Shown: positions 26,665-36,736, counted from the stretch's first letter. The stretch: DNA of 64,000 bases from UBA5109 sp038148755 (GCA_038148755.1 JAYQWA010000011.1:1-64000); one strand, 5' to 3'. Notes: generated by a model from the sequence alone, not told the origin. Numbers and translations are program-made.

Positions 26665-29600
26665 ATGCCTATAAAGTTTCCGATTACTTATCCTCCAGAG
26701 CTGCCGCTCAGCCAGAAAACTGATCAGATAAAACAAGCGATTGAAAGAAATCAGGTAGTCATTGTCGGGGGTGAAACCGGTTCCGGCAAAACCACCCAGT
26801 TACCTAAAATTTGCTTGGACCTGGGACGAGGTCAACAGGCAAAAATCGCTCATACCCAACCTCGCAGGCTGGCTGCAAGAAGTGTCAGTCAGCGTATCGC
26901 GGAAGAACTGCAGGTAGAGCTCGGTGAAGAAGTTGGCTACCAGGTGCGTTTTAATAAGCTCAGTAATGATCTTACCCGTATCAAATTAATGACGGATGGA
27001 ATTTTGTTGGCAGAAATCCAGCAGGATCCGCTTTTAAAACAATACGACACCATCATTATTGATGAAGCACATGAGCGTAGCTTAAATATCGATTTTTTAC
27101 TGGGATATTTAAGTAAACTGTTACCGCAGCGTCCTGATTTGAAGTTGATTATTACTTCAGCAACTATTGATCTGAATAAATTTTCTGAACATTTTAAGCA
27201 GGCACCGATCATTGAGGTATCAGGCAGAACTTTCCCTGTTGATATTCTTTATAGACCTCAAACAGATGATGGAGATAAAGACCTGGCTGATAACATCATT
27301 TCAGCCATTAAAGAATTAAATGCCATAGAACGCGGGCAGGGCAAGGCAAAAAATAAAGGCGATGTGCTGGTTTTTTTAAATGGTGAGCGCGAAATTCGTG
27401 ATGTTGCCCAGGCCTTACGCAAAGAAAAGTTTGGCAATACAGAAATATTGCCGCTTTATGCCAGGCTAAGCAATAAGGAACAGAACAGGGTGTTCCAGTC
27501 CCATCCCGGGCGGCGCATTGTGTTGGCAACCAATGTTGCTGAAACTTCAATTACGGTTCCCGGCATTGCCAGTGTGATAGACCCGGGAACAGCCCGTTTA
27601 AGCCGTTACAGTGTTCGCAATAAAATTCAGCGACTGCCTATCGAAGCCATTTCACAAGCCAGTGCAAATCAGCGTGCCGGACGCTGTGGGCGTATTGCTC
27701 CAGGCATCTGTATACGTCTTTACAGTGAAGCGGATTTTCAACAAAGGCCCAAGTTTACTGATACTGAAATAACCAGAACCAACCTGGCATCAGTTATTTT
27801 GCAAATGCTTAATTTGGAACTCGGCAGCATTGATGAATTTCCTTTTATTGATAAACCAGAAACTAAAGCTGTTAATGATGGTTTAAAAGTTTTGCAGGAA
27901 CTCGGGGCTATCGATGCGGAAGGAAAATTAAGCAAAACCGGGAAGCTCATGGCCGAATTCCCGGTTGATCCCCGCTATGCAAGAATGTTACTGGAAGCTT
28001 CATTCAGATCCTGTCTGACTGAAGTGCTGATTATTGTCAGCGCCATGAGTGTTCAGGATCCAAGAGAAAGACCGCTTGATAAGCAGCAAAGTGCCGATGA
28101 AAAGCATAGGCTGTTCCATCATCCTCAATCCGATTTCCTGGGTTTTCTGAAACTCTGGCAGGTATTTGAGGATGAGCGTCAGCAATTAACACAGGGGCAA
28201 TTGAGAAAGTACTGCCAGCGTCATTTTTTATCTTATACGCGCATGCGTGAATGGCGGGAGATACACCGACAATTACATTTGCAATGTCGTGAGCTGGTTT
28301 TAAAGGTAAATACGCAGGCTGCAGATGAAGACAGTATTCATCAGTCGATATTGCAAGGCCTGATAGTTCAGGTTGCCCGGCACCAGGATGAACTGGATTA
28401 TCTCGGGACAAGAAATCGTAAATTTCAGATATTTCCGGGTTCCAGCCTGTTCAGGAAAAAAAGTAAATGGATATTGGCAGCGGAACTTGTTGAGACAACC
28501 CGGTTATATGGCAGGCTAAATTGTCAGATAAAGCCGGAATGGGTAGAGGCTGCAGCGGGCGATCTGTTAAATCACGAATACTTTGAACCCCATTGGGAAA
28601 AACGCCGGGGGCAGGTGATGGCCTTTGAAAAAGTATCCTTGTACGGATTAACACTGATCGAAAAACGCAAAATTAGTTTCAGTAAAATTGATCCTGCTGC
28701 CAGCCGTGAAATTTTTATCCGGCATGCTCTGGTTGCGCTGGATATTCGTTCTCAGGCGGATTTTTATCGGCATAACTGTCGCTTAATTGAAAAAATTGCC
28801 AGGCTGGAAGATAAAACCAGACGACGGGATATTCTGGTTGATGAATCAGCACTTTATGAATTTTATGACCGTATTCTGCCGGCGCATATTTATAGCAGCA
28901 GGAATCTTGAGCACTGGTACAAGAAACTGGATAAAGCACAGCAATCACGCCTATTCCTGACAGAACAGGATTTATTGAGCAAGCAAAATCCGGACTTCGA
29001 TAATAATGATTTCCCCGATCAGTTACATACGCCATCCATGGCGCTGAAATTGGATTATAAATTTGCCCCGGGGAAAGTTTCAGATGGAATTTCGGTGGAT
29101 GTCCCTATATCAGCGCTGAAGCAATTAAAGCAAGACGATCTGGACTGGCTGGTTCCTGGCATGCTACGCGAGAAATGTATTGCTCTGGTAAAGGCCTTGC
29201 CAAAACCGATGCGCAAGCAACTGGTTCCGATACCGGATCTCGTAGACAGACTCTTACCTGAGTTGAAATCCACAGGGGGCGGGAACTTGCGTTATTTGTT
29301 GGCTAAAAAAATTACAGCCTTAAGCGGCCTGCCGATTGACCCGCAACAATGGTCTGATTATGTATTGGATGAACATCTGCAGATGCAGATCATGGTGCGG
29401 GATGAAGCAGGTAATGTTCTGGGTAGTGGCAGGGATCTGCTGGTATTACAGGAGCAGTTCGCCGAAGAGATTCAACGTGACATACAACGTCATTCGGAAA
29501 ACTCATTGGAACGCTCAGGGATTACCCATTGGGATTTTGGCGAGCTCGAAGAAACGCATGAAATCAAGGTTGAGAATATCAGATTATGTACTTACCCGGC

Positions 29601-30393
29601 TCTAGTGGATGAGCTCGACAGCGTCGCTTTAACCCTGTGTGATAATCTGCCATTGGCAGTGCAGGAAACAGTCTGGGGTATTGTACGTTTGCTGATGCTA
29701 AAAAGCCCTCAGCAGGTAAAGTATCTGAAAAAGATACTCCTGAGTGATAAACAGAAAAACCTGCTTTTAAGTCATTTTGGGCACAAAGATGAAATTCTGC
29801 AGCAGCTGATTCGTACCGCCTATCGAAACTGTTTTATTAATGAAAATAAGCTGCCAAGAACAGAGAAAGCGTTTAATGACATGTATGAGCGTTTTAGAGG
29901 CGATTTAATAGCCATTGCTGAAAAGCTGGGGCACAAACTTTATGACATAGCAGGGCGTTATCATCAGGTTACAAAGTTACTGGAAAAGTTTTCCGCTATC
30001 GAGTCTGTATACAAGGATGTGGAAATGCAGCTGGAGGAACTTTTTCATGCAGATTTTATTTGTGACACACCGAAAGAATACTTTACAGAAATACCCAGAT
30101 ATTTAAACGCTATTGCTGAGCGGATGGAGAAGTATCCCAGGCAGGCGGAAAAGGACAAGGAATGGACAAAAACATTGCAGCGTTATCAGGCCTTATATAA
30201 CCAGCAATATGAGTTTTTGGTAAAACAAAACAGGGTGTCTGATGAGCTTGAGAGGTTCAGATGGCTAATGGAGGAATTTCGGGTGTCGTTATTTGCTCAG
30301 TCGATGGGAACACGAGAACCAGTTTCAGAAAAACGCTTACAGAAGTATTGGCAGGAAGAAGTTCTGGAGACCGCTATGGGTGTTAATATTTAA
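26665..30393 (+). CDS. hrpA: ATP-dependent RNA helicase HrpA
   Basis: A 1242-residue DEAH-box helicase that rescues stalled ribosomes in E. coli. Walker A is GGETGSGKTTQLPKI, motif II is IIDEAHERSLNIDF, motif III is ITSATID, and motif VI is QRAGRCGRIAPG. Helicase-associated and OB domains follow, then the long HrpA-specific C-terminal DUF3418 (about 660-1230). The length is only slightly below the usual 1280-1300. Its 3' end overlaps the convergent PilZ gene by 11 bases. Confidence 0.96.
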   Translation: MPIKFPITYPPELPLSQKTDQIKQAIERNQVVIVGGETGSGKTTQLPKICLDLGRGQQAKIAHTQPRRLAARSVSQRIAEELQVELGEEVGYQVRFNKLSNDLTRIKLMTDGILLAEIQQDPLLKQYDTIIIDEAHERSLNIDFLLGYLSKLLPQRPDLKLIITSATIDLNKFSEHFKQAPIIEVSGRTFPVDILYRPQTDDGDKDLADNIISAIKELNAIERGQGKAKNKGDVLVFLNGEREIRDVAQALRKEKFGNTEILPLYARLSNKEQNRVFQSHPGRRIVLATNVAETSITVPGIASVIDPGTARLSRYSVRNKIQRLPIEAISQASANQRAGRCGRIAPGICIRLYSEADFQQRPKFTDTEITRTNLASVILQMLNLELGSIDEFPFIDKPETKAVNDGLKVLQELGAIDAEGKLSKTGKLMAEFPVDPRYARMLLEASFRSCLTEVLIIVSAMSVQDPRERPLDKQQSADEKHRLFHHPQSDFLGFLKLWQVFEDERQQLTQGQLRKYCQRHFLSYTRMREWREIHRQLHLQCRELVLKVNTQAADEDSIHQSILQGLIVQVARHQDELDYLGTRNRKFQIFPGSSLFRKKSKWILAAELVETTRLYGRLNCQIKPEWVEAAAGDLLNHEYFEPHWEKRRGQVMAFEKVSLYGLTLIEKRKISFSKIDPAASREIFIRHALVALDIRSQADFYRHNCRLIEKIARLEDKTRRRDILVDESALYEFYDRILPAHIYSSRNLEHWYKKLDKAQQSRLFLTEQDLLSKQNPDFDNNDFPDQLHTPSMALKLDYKFAPGKVSDGISVDVPISALKQLKQDDLDWLVPGMLREKCIALVKALPKPMRKQLVPIPDLVDRLLPELKSTGGGNLRYLLAKKITALSGLPIDPQQWSDYVLDEHLQMQIMVRDEAGNVLGSGRDLLVLQEQFAEEIQRDIQRHSENSLERSGITHWDFGELEETHEIKVENIRLCTYPALVDELDSVALTLCDNLPLAVQETVWGIVRLLMLKSPQQVKYLKKILLSDKQKNLLLSHFGHKDEILQQLIRTAYRNCFINENKLPRTEKAFNDMYERFRGDLIAIAEKLGHKLYDIAGRYHQVTKLLEKFSAIESVYKDVEMQLEELFHADFICDTPKEYFTEIPRYLNAIAERMEKYPRQAEKDKEWTKTLQRYQALYNQQYEFLVKQNRVSDELERFRWLMEEFRVSLFAQSMGTREPVSEKRLQKYWQEEVLETAMGVNI

Positions 30394-30760
30394 CCAGGGT
30401 TTTTACCCCGAGGAAGAATTGGCCTTCTTCCAAATCGAAAATACGGACTATTTCCACTAGTGCCTGGAACTCATTCTTATTGGTTTGTCCATCATGGATT
30501 TTAATTTTGCATTCGGTTCCCATAGGAATGACCTGATCCGTCATTATCCCCATGCCACTTTTACTGATGTTGACACAAAGCGCTTCACATATTTTTTGTG
30601 GGCGGCCATAGTATAAAGTGATAGCAGTATTTACCTTTGCTCGTTCGAATTCACGTTGATCATGGAAACGAGCCATTGTGTGATAGGTCCCTCTGAGTAG
30701 GTCACGCATTTTAATCATTGAATCAGAGCCTATTATGGGTAAATTTATTTTTCGGTTCAA
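30383..30760 (-). CDS. PilZ-domain c-di-GMP-binding protein
   Basis: A 125-residue single-domain PilZ protein. The c-di-GMP signature is complete: RxxxR as REFER at residues 36-40, and N64-x-S66-x-x-G69 (NISKSGMG), inside a beta-barrel region. The start is TTG, supported by AGGTGAG about seven bases upstream; an ATG 14 codons in is an alternative. It converges on hrpA and overlaps its end. Neighbouring HsbR/HsbA homologues feed into c-di-GMP control in Pseudomonas, so a joint role in motility or attachment is plausible but inferred. Confidence 0.8.
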   Translation of the reverse strand: MNRKINLPIIGSDSMIKMRDLLRGTYHTMARFHDQREFERAKVNTAITLYYGRPQKICEALCVNISKSGMGIMTDQVIPMGTECKIKIHDGQTNKNEFQALVEIVRIFDLEEGQFFLGVKTLVKY

Positions 30761-31001
30761 ACAATTCTCACCTGCGAGTATGTATTATTTTAAATAAACA
30801 TTTTGTGATGTAATTAACGAACTTCTATTGCAGCAAAATACAGAAGGGAGTAAGGTAGAACTGTCTTGGGGTTTTGAAGAAATGTTCCTGGTTTAGATAA
30901 AATCCACTGTTTTTTTAAGGCATCTCAGGAGCCATATTCATTGACTAACATAATTCAACGGTAGGCTGTTTGAGGAATCAGCTAGCCTCTCAAGAAGAAT
31001 A

Positions 31002-32189
31002 ATGGAAAAAGGGGATAATAGTACTGTCTTGGTAATTGATGATGACCTCGTCGTCAGGGATAGTATTGCCGCTTTTCTGTCAGAACTCGCCTATCGTGTT
31101 GTTGTCGCCTCGGATACCAGTGAAGGAATGGAAGCTTTTCATTCGGCTGCGCCCGACCTGATCATTCTTGACCTTAATATTGCGGGTGACTGCGCTCTGG
31201 ATTTTTTGAAAGCTATTTTTCTGGAGTCTTCCGCTCAGCCGGTCATCGTGCTTTCAGATAAAGAAGTCCTCGATAATGTTGTTGAAGCAATGAAACTTGG
31301 TGCCAGCGATTATCTTATAAAGCCGGTTACTGAGTTGGTGCTGCTGCAACTTTCCATCAACAGCAGCTTGAATAAGGCTAATATCATTAAAGAAAATGAG
31401 GCCTATCGCAAAAAACTGGAAAGCATCAATCATGAGCTGGAATATAACCTTGAGCTATTCCAGACTGACCAGCAGGCCGGAAGGTTGGTCCAGATAAGCA
31501 TGTCTCCAGAGCCACCACAGGTTCTGGCGGGTTATGAGATTAATCACAGAGTTGTACCTTCCCTCTATCTGAGTGGAGATTCAGTAGAGTACGCTGAAGT
31601 GTCGAAGCACAGTGTTTTGTTTTATCTGGCGGATGTTTCAGGCCATGGTTCTTCGTCAGCTTTCATTACTATACTGTTACGTTTTCGTACTGAGCAGATG
31701 TTGCGGGAACAGGAAGGCACCTTTTCCAAAAAACTTACCCCAGCTTTAATACTCAGGCGTTTAAATAAGGACTTACTTGGTGCCGGACTTGGCAAACATA
31801 TCACCATGTTTGTCGGTCTGTTAAACAGGAAAGACAACACTCTGACCTATAGTGTTGCTGCTCATCATCCACTTCCTGTTATTTATAAGGATGGCAAAGC
31901 CAGCTTTATAGAAGTTAAGCGCAGCAGCTTTCCTGTCGGTTTGCTGACTGAAGCGGAATATTTTGAAGAAACCATTCCTTTCGAAAAAGCATCACTCACA
32001 TTATGTTCCGATGGCATTCTTGAAACCTTGCCACAAGCCAGCCTGGAAGAAAAAGAAAAAAGAATTCTTGAAGTCGTAGAGCAAAGTGAAGGAAAATTTC
32101 AGGCTATCAGAGAAGCATTCATGCTTAAAAATCTGAAAAATATACCTGATGATATTGCTGTGATGAATATCAGTGATCTGGCATCATAA
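31002..32189 (+). CDS. response regulator with PP2C-type phosphatase domain (HsbR-like)
   Basis: A 395-residue two-domain regulator. The receiver domain (1-120) has acidic D13-D14, phospho-acceptor D57 (LIILDLN) and K107 (LIKP). A short coiled linker (about 125-160) leads to an RsbU/SpoIIE-type PP2C phosphatase domain with FYLADVSGHGSSSAF and LCSDGILE. This is the layout of RssB/HsbR regulators that dephosphorylate a STAS antagonist. The STAS gene follows 29 bases downstream. The HptB phosphotransfer gene is not adjacent. By analogy it acts in partner-switching control of flagellar or biofilm genes. Confidence 0.88.
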   Translation: MEKGDNSTVLVIDDDLVVRDSIAAFLSELAYRVVVASDTSEGMEAFHSAAPDLIILDLNIAGDCALDFLKAIFLESSAQPVIVLSDKEVLDNVVEAMKLGASDYLIKPVTELVLLQLSINSSLNKANIIKENEAYRKKLESINHELEYNLELFQTDQQAGRLVQISMSPEPPQVLAGYEINHRVVPSLYLSGDSVEYAEVSKHSVLFYLADVSGHGSSSAFITILLRFRTEQMLREQEGTFSKKLTPALILRRLNKDLLGAGLGKHITMFVGLLNRKDNTLTYSVAAHHPLPVIYKDGKASFIEVKRSSFPVGLLTEAEYFEETIPFEKASLTLCSDGILETLPQASLEEKEKRILEVVEQSEGKFQAIREAFMLKNLKNIPDDIAVMNISDLAS

Positions 32190-32218
32190 CAATTGGGATG
32201 AGCAGGGTTATGTTATAG

Positions 32219-32701
32219 ATGAATTCAGGAAAGATTTTAGTAGCAGAATACAAGCACATGCCAGTTCTTAAACTGGTGGGGGATGTGCGTGTCCTGATGA
32301 GTTCTACCATCGATAATTATTTTTCAAGCCTCTACAGCAAGGCTATTCTGGAAGCCATGATTGTCGATCTGGCTGAAACAACCGGGATTGATAGTACGGC
32401 TTTGGGTTTGCTTGCCAAAATGGCAATCCAGTTGCGTAACCGCTTTAATGTTAAACCCAGCATTATTTCCACTAATCCTGATATCACAAAAATTCTTAAA
32501 GGCATGAGCTTTGATATTATTTTCGATATTGTGGAAGAGCCACTTGATGCTGAAACAAATTTTGGCGAGTTGAATCACGTCAGCGAGCCTGAAGATGTGA
32601 TCAAACAGAAAGTTATTGTTGCCCACCAGGCGCTTATGACTTTAAGTGATGAGAATAAACTTGAATTTCAGGATCTGGTCAGCGCCTTAAAAAACAGCTA
32701 A
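32219..32701 (+). CDS. STAS-domain anti-sigma factor antagonist (HsbA-like)
   Basis: A 160-residue STAS protein. The phosphorylatable serine region is probably DSTALGLLAKMA (about residues 59-70) in the conserved loop after MIVDLAETTGI. A C-terminal extension of about 55 residues exceeds a minimal STAS domain, as in Pseudomonas HsbA. It pairs with the phosphatase gene upstream; by analogy its phosphorylation state decides whether it binds an anti-sigma factor or a diguanylate cyclase. No anti-sigma gene (flgM) is in the window. Confidence 0.85.
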   Translation: MNSGKILVAEYKHMPVLKLVGDVRVLMSSTIDNYFSSLYSKAILEAMIVDLAETTGIDSTALGLLAKMAIQLRNRFNVKPSIISTNPDITKILKGMSFDIIFDIVEEPLDAETNFGELNHVSEPEDVIKQKVIVAHQALMTLSDENKLEFQDLVSALKNS

Positions 32702-32722
32702 ATGTTCTTTTTAACTGTTCTT

Positions 32723-33181
32723 TCAACTGTTCTTCACTGCCAATTTGGTTTTAATAAAGTCGCTGTGAGAGACATACAGCAGTTCAGCAACTTTACGAAT
32801 AAGATGCTCCTCATAACGATCCAGGTTGCCATCCGCAAAAGCCACTTCCCACATGTTCTGGATTAAAGCAATTTTATCTTTCTGGTCATAAGATTCATTA
32901 ATCAGGCTGGTGAACTGATAGACCGAGGTGGCTTCATCGGCTTCCTGTTGAGCCAGGTTGAATAACTCTTCCAGGGTAGCTTCCGGCAAGTTAAATTTGC
33001 TTTGCAGAATGCTGGATATCTTTTTTGTTTCGATATCGTCTATGCTGTGATCGGCCTTACATAGCTCAAACATCAAAGCTGCACAGGCAAGATGATTTTT
33101 TTCTATGAGTGCTACGCCTGCGTCATGCTGTTCTGCCGGACTCAGGTATTTGTTAAAGAAAGTGTTGATACTTTGTAACAT
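32723..33181 (-). CDS. TerB-like (tellurite resistance TerB fold) protein
   Basis: A 152-residue all-helical protein with two TerB-type acidic metal-site motifs: ELCKADHSIDDIETKKI (about 38-54) and VAFADGNLDRYEEHLIRKVA (about 112-131). Despite the family name, such solitary proteins are not evidence of tellurite resistance; there are no other ter genes. Role unknown, perhaps membrane-associated stress function. GGAGA lies before the ATG. It precedes nothing co-directional nearby except dusA 10 bases upstream, so it may be the last gene of the purB-roxA-dusA-terB run. Confidence 0.8.
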   Translation of the reverse strand: MLQSINTFFNKYLSPAEQHDAGVALIEKNHLACAALMFELCKADHSIDDIETKKISSILQSKFNLPEATLEELFNLAQQEADEATSVYQFTSLINESYDQKDKIALIQNMWEVAFADGNLDRYEEHLIRKVAELLYVSHSDFIKTKLAVKNS

Positions 33182-33191
33182 AAGCTCTCCT

Positions 33192-34178
33192 TTATCGGGG
33201 TTGCACTACTTGCATGGCTTTCTCAAGCACACTTATACCGGCACCGGGCTTATAAGCATTTTCACTGAGGTAGCGCCTAAACTTTTTACCGCCTGGCTGG
33301 TTTTGAAACAGCCCAAGTATATGCCTGGTTATATGTCTTAAGGCTGTTCCTTGCTGTAATTCCTCGGCAACGTAGGGTAAAAAATATTCAAGGATTTTTT
33401 GGCGCTCAGGTATCTCATTATCAGCATTGAAAAATTCCTGATCTACAGCAGACAGGATATAAGGGTGCTGATAGGCTTCACGTCCCAGCATGACGCCGTC
33501 GACATGACGTAAATGCTCATGTGCTTCTGCCAGGGTTTTAATGCCGCCGTTAATGATTATTTCCAGCTCGGGGAAATTGCCTTTAATGTCATAGACACGC
33601 TGATAGTTTAAAGGGGGTATTTCCCTGTTTTGTTTTGGACTCAGGCCTTTAAGAATTGCGATGCGGGCATGCAGAATGAAACAGGAACAGCCAGCAGAGT
33701 TTACGAGAGTAATGAAATTCGCCAACTCGTCATAGGAATCGATATTGTCTATCCCAATGCGGCTTTTCACGGTGACGGGAATATTGACTGAACTTTTCAT
33801 GGCAGCAACACAGTCTGCAACCAGTTCGGGCTCAGCCATCAGGCAGGCACCAATTTTACCATTTTGCACACGGTCACTGGGGCAGCCGACATTTAAATTA
33901 ACTTCCTGGTAGCCCACATCTTCAGCCAGCCTGGCAGATTCAGCTAGCTCGTCGGGGTCACTGCCTCCGAGCTGAATGGCGAGCGGCTGTTCTGCGGGGT
34001 TAAACTTCAGAAAACGTTCTTTGTCTCCGTGTAATAAGGCACCAGTAGTTACCATTTCCGTGTATAACATCGCGTGCTTGCTTAACAAACGTAAAAAATA
34101 ACGGCAGTGGCGGTCGGTCCAGTCCATCATGGGGGCGACACAGAAGCGATGAGAAAGCGGTTGTGAAGAAACAGACAT
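33192..34178 (-). CDS. dusA: tRNA-dihydrouridine synthase A (DusA)
   Basis: A 328-residue FMN enzyme reducing U20/U20a in tRNA. The N-terminal FCVAPMMDWTDRHCRYF is typical of DusA, the NVGCPSDRVQNGKIGACLM segment carries the catalytic Cys, and the FMN-binding GVMLGREAYQHP is present. The C-terminal helical tRNA-binding domain is complete. It lies between roxA and the TerB-like gene on the minus strand, 9-10 bases from each. Confidence 0.96.
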   Translation of the reverse strand: MSVSSQPLSHRFCVAPMMDWTDRHCRYFLRLLSKHAMLYTEMVTTGALLHGDKERFLKFNPAEQPLAIQLGGSDPDELAESARLAEDVGYQEVNLNVGCPSDRVQNGKIGACLMAEPELVADCVAAMKSSVNIPVTVKSRIGIDNIDSYDELANFITLVNSAGCSCFILHARIAILKGLSPKQNREIPPLNYQRVYDIKGNFPELEIIINGGIKTLAEAHEHLRHVDGVMLGREAYQHPYILSAVDQEFFNADNEIPERQKILEYFLPYVAEELQQGTALRHITRHILGLFQNQPGGKKFRRYLSENAYKPGAGISVLEKAMQVVQPR

Positions 34179-34187
34179 GAGCTTGTA

Positions 34188-35369
34188 CTAATTCTCCGGA
34201 TTGGCCTCTATGAGTGAGCCCTGATTATAAAGTTTGCAGACAAGATTTAAACAGTCTGGAGAATTCTGGATAGCCTGGCTGTCAATGCAGACTGTTCTGG
34301 CATCACAGAGCTCAAGGACCATTCTATGAATGTCATTCTTGTTAACAGGTAAGTCAAAGCCGGCACCATCAACAGATAAAAACAGGGTGTGGTCCTTTTC
34401 ATAAAACGCAAAACGGGCAGCAGGGTGTTTTTCCAGTAACAGACCCTGCTGCAGAGCTGCTTGTAATGTCTCAGGATTGAATTCGGTATCTGGTAGATAA
34501 GTCAGCTCTGGATATTTTCTTTGTGTCATGGTCTGTGCAAAGCATTGTTCTATTTTATGCTCAAAATTCTCTGTATTTTGAAGATAAGTCTGAATAAGTG
34601 ATTTTGCTTTAGACAGACTGGCGTGACTAATTTCAGAAAGATTGGGCTGTACTTTTATGCCTGACAAGTCCGGGTCGCTATAACGCTGGTCTTCGGTCAG
34701 TTCTGCACAGAGCCGGGCAGCAAACTGACTCAGCAATTCAGCGCAGGAGGGAGCCCGGAAACCGATGGAATAACTCAGGGATTCATTTAATGCGGTGCCA
34801 TGATGGGCAAGACCGGGAGGGATGTAGAGAACATCACCAGCCTGTAGAGTAAATTCCTCCTGCGCAATAAAGTTTTCCAGAATTTTTAGCTCAGTGTCTT
34901 GTCTTAAATGACTGGTATCATCGCAGCGTTGACCAAGTTGCCAGTGTCTTTGGCCCAGACCCTGAATAATGAAGACATCATAGTAATCAAAATGCGGGCC
35001 TACGCCGGCATTTTTTGTTGCATAGCTGACCATGACATCATCAAGCCGCCAGCCCGGAATAAAAGAGATACTGTTTAAAAGTTGCTTTACGGCAGGAAAC
35101 CAGTGGTCAACGGCCTGTGCCAGCAGGGTCCAGTCATGTTCAGGAAGTGTTGTAAAGTCCTGTTCGGTAAATGGCCCAGATTTCAGGCGCCAGGTGTCAT
35201 TTTCATTAAAGACCAGTCTGGCTTCGATTTCTTCTTCGCAAGCCAGACCCGCGAGTTCTTCAGGGCTCAGGGGATCCTGGAATTCAGGGAAGGCATTTTT
35301 TAAGAGTAAAGGCTTTTTTTGCCAGTAAGTACCGAGAAATTCTTCAGGGCTGATGTCATCCGGCAGCAT
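34188..35369 (-). CDS. roxA: ribosomal protein uL16 arginine hydroxylase RoxA (YcfD)
   Basis: A 393-residue JmjC/cupin 2-oxoglutarate oxygenase that hydroxylates an arginine of ribosomal protein L16. Iron ligands are visible in GPHFDYYDVF (HxD) and IPPGLAHHGTA (distal His). The N-terminus FLGTYWQKKPLLLKNAFP is the classic RoxA opening, and a winged-helix C-terminal domain follows. The start overlaps the purB stop by one base, so the two are translationally coupled. Confidence 0.94.
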   Translation of the reverse strand: MLPDDISPEEFLGTYWQKKPLLLKNAFPEFQDPLSPEELAGLACEEEIEARLVFNENDTWRLKSGPFTEQDFTTLPEHDWTLLAQAVDHWFPAVKQLLNSISFIPGWRLDDVMVSYATKNAGVGPHFDYYDVFIIQGLGQRHWQLGQRCDDTSHLRQDTELKILENFIAQEEFTLQAGDVLYIPPGLAHHGTALNESLSYSIGFRAPSCAELLSQFAARLCAELTEDQRYSDPDLSGIKVQPNLSEISHASLSKAKSLIQTYLQNTENFEHKIEQCFAQTMTQRKYPELTYLPDTEFNPETLQAALQQGLLLEKHPAARFAFYEKDHTLFLSVDGAGFDLPVNKNDIHRMVLELCDARTVCIDSQAIQNSPDCLNLVCKLYNQGSLIEANPEN

Positions 35370-36736
35370 TACACTTTTTTAGCCTGTTCGGAGGCATTGC
35401 CGATATAGCTTTCCGGTCTCAGTGCTTTTAATTGAGTTTTGACAGCATCAGGTAACTCAAGTGTTTCAACAAACTCGCCTAATACTTCTGCATTAATTCG
35501 TTGTCCACGGGTCAAGGCTTTTAACTTTTCGTAAGGTTCCGGGATATCGTAACGGCGCATGACTGTCTGTATGGCCTCGGCAAGGACTTCCCAGCTGGCA
35601 TCGAGGTCTGCCGCCATGGCATCGGCATCAATCATCAGCTTGGAAATGCCTTTTAATGTCGCCTGATAAGCGATGGTGCCGTGCGCAAAACCAACACCAA
35701 TATTGCGTAACACAGTGGAATCAGTTAGGTCACGTTGCCAGCGAGATATAGGCAATTTTTCTGAAAGGTGCTGCATAACGGCATTGGCAATCCCAAGATT
35801 GCCTTCAGAATTTTCAAAATCAATGGGATTGACCTTGTGCGGCATGGTGGAAGACCCGACTTCGCCAGCGATCATTCTCTGTTTGAAATAGCCCTGGGAA
35901 ATATAACCCCAGACATCACGGTCAAAATCAATCAGGATGGTATTGAAACGACAGACCGCAGCAAATAATTCGGCAATATAATCATGCGGTTCAATCTGGG
36001 TGGTATAGGGGTTCCAGCTTAAACCAAGTTTTGTCACAAAATCTTCAGCATTGGCTTCCCAGTCAACTTCCGGATAAGCCACGATATGGGCGTTGTAATT
36101 GCCGACTGCGCCATTAATTTTCCCCAACAGCTGCATTGCTTTAATCTGCTGAACCTGGCGCTCAAGTCTGGCAACGGTATTGGCAAATTCCTTACCGATG
36201 GTTGAGGGAGTTGCAGTCTGCCCGTGTGTTCTGGAGAGCAGGGGGATATCAGCATATGCATGGGCTTTCTCTTTTATGGCCTCGACGACCTGTTGTAATT
36301 CAGGTAACAGACAGTCAGCGCGGAAATCCTTCAGCATCAACGCATAAGACAGGTTGTTAATGTCTTCGGAGGTGCAGGCAAAATGTACGAATTCCATTGA
36401 AGCTTTGAGTTCCGTGTTCTCAGCCAGCCTTTCTTTGATGAAATACTCGACGGCTTTGACATCATGATTGGTGACGGCCTCTTTATCCTTGATATCCTGA
36501 GCATCAGCTTCGCTGAAATCCTTAATCAGTGCTTCAATAAAGGCATTAGCCGAGTCACTGAGTACAGGAACTTCACTGATTCCGGGATTTTCCGCCAATT
36601 GCTGTAGCCAACGTAGCTCCACAATCACCCTGTAACGGATCAGGGCGTATTCGCTGAAATAGTCTTTTAGGGCTGTGGTTTTGTTGTTATAGCGGCCATC
36701 AATAGGGGAAATGGCATTTAGGCTTGTGAGAGGCAT
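35369..36736 (-). CDS. purB: adenylosuccinate lyase (PurB)
   Basis: A 455-residue lyase acting twice in purine synthesis (SAICAR to AICAR and adenylosuccinate to AMP). The superfamily signature GSSTMPHKVNPIDFENSEG is intact, with TSEDINN and SRTHGQTATPSTIGKE upstream. Length matches the E. coli protein. In E. coli hflD lies directly upstream; here 2.3 kb of other genes separate them. It heads the run purB-roxA-dusA-TerB. Confidence 0.97.
   Translation of the reverse strand: MPLTSLNAISPIDGRYNNKTTALKDYFSEYALIRYRVIVELRWLQQLAENPGISEVPVLSDSANAFIEALIKDFSEADAQDIKDKEAVTNHDVKAVEYFIKERLAENTELKASMEFVHFACTSEDINNLSYALMLKDFRADCLLPELQQVVEAIKEKAHAYADIPLLSRTHGQTATPSTIGKEFANTVARLERQVQQIKAMQLLGKINGAVGNYNAHIVAYPEVDWEANAEDFVTKLGLSWNPYTTQIEPHDYIAELFAAVCRFNTILIDFDRDVWGYISQGYFKQRMIAGEVGSSTMPHKVNPIDFENSEGNLGIANAVMQHLSEKLPISRWQRDLTDSTVLRNIGVGFAHGTIAYQATLKGISKLMIDADAMAADLDASWEVLAEAIQTVMRRYDIPEPYEKLKALTRGQRINAEVLGEFVETLELPDAVKTQLKALRPESYIGNASEQAKKV

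Noticed and set aside
28037..28411. antisense open frame within hrpA
   Set aside because: The helicase frame is strongly conserved here, while the antisense frame shows no family signature or start signals.
32723..33181. tellurite resistance locus
   Set aside because: Only one TerB-fold gene is present, without terACDEZ partners; the fold alone does not imply resistance.
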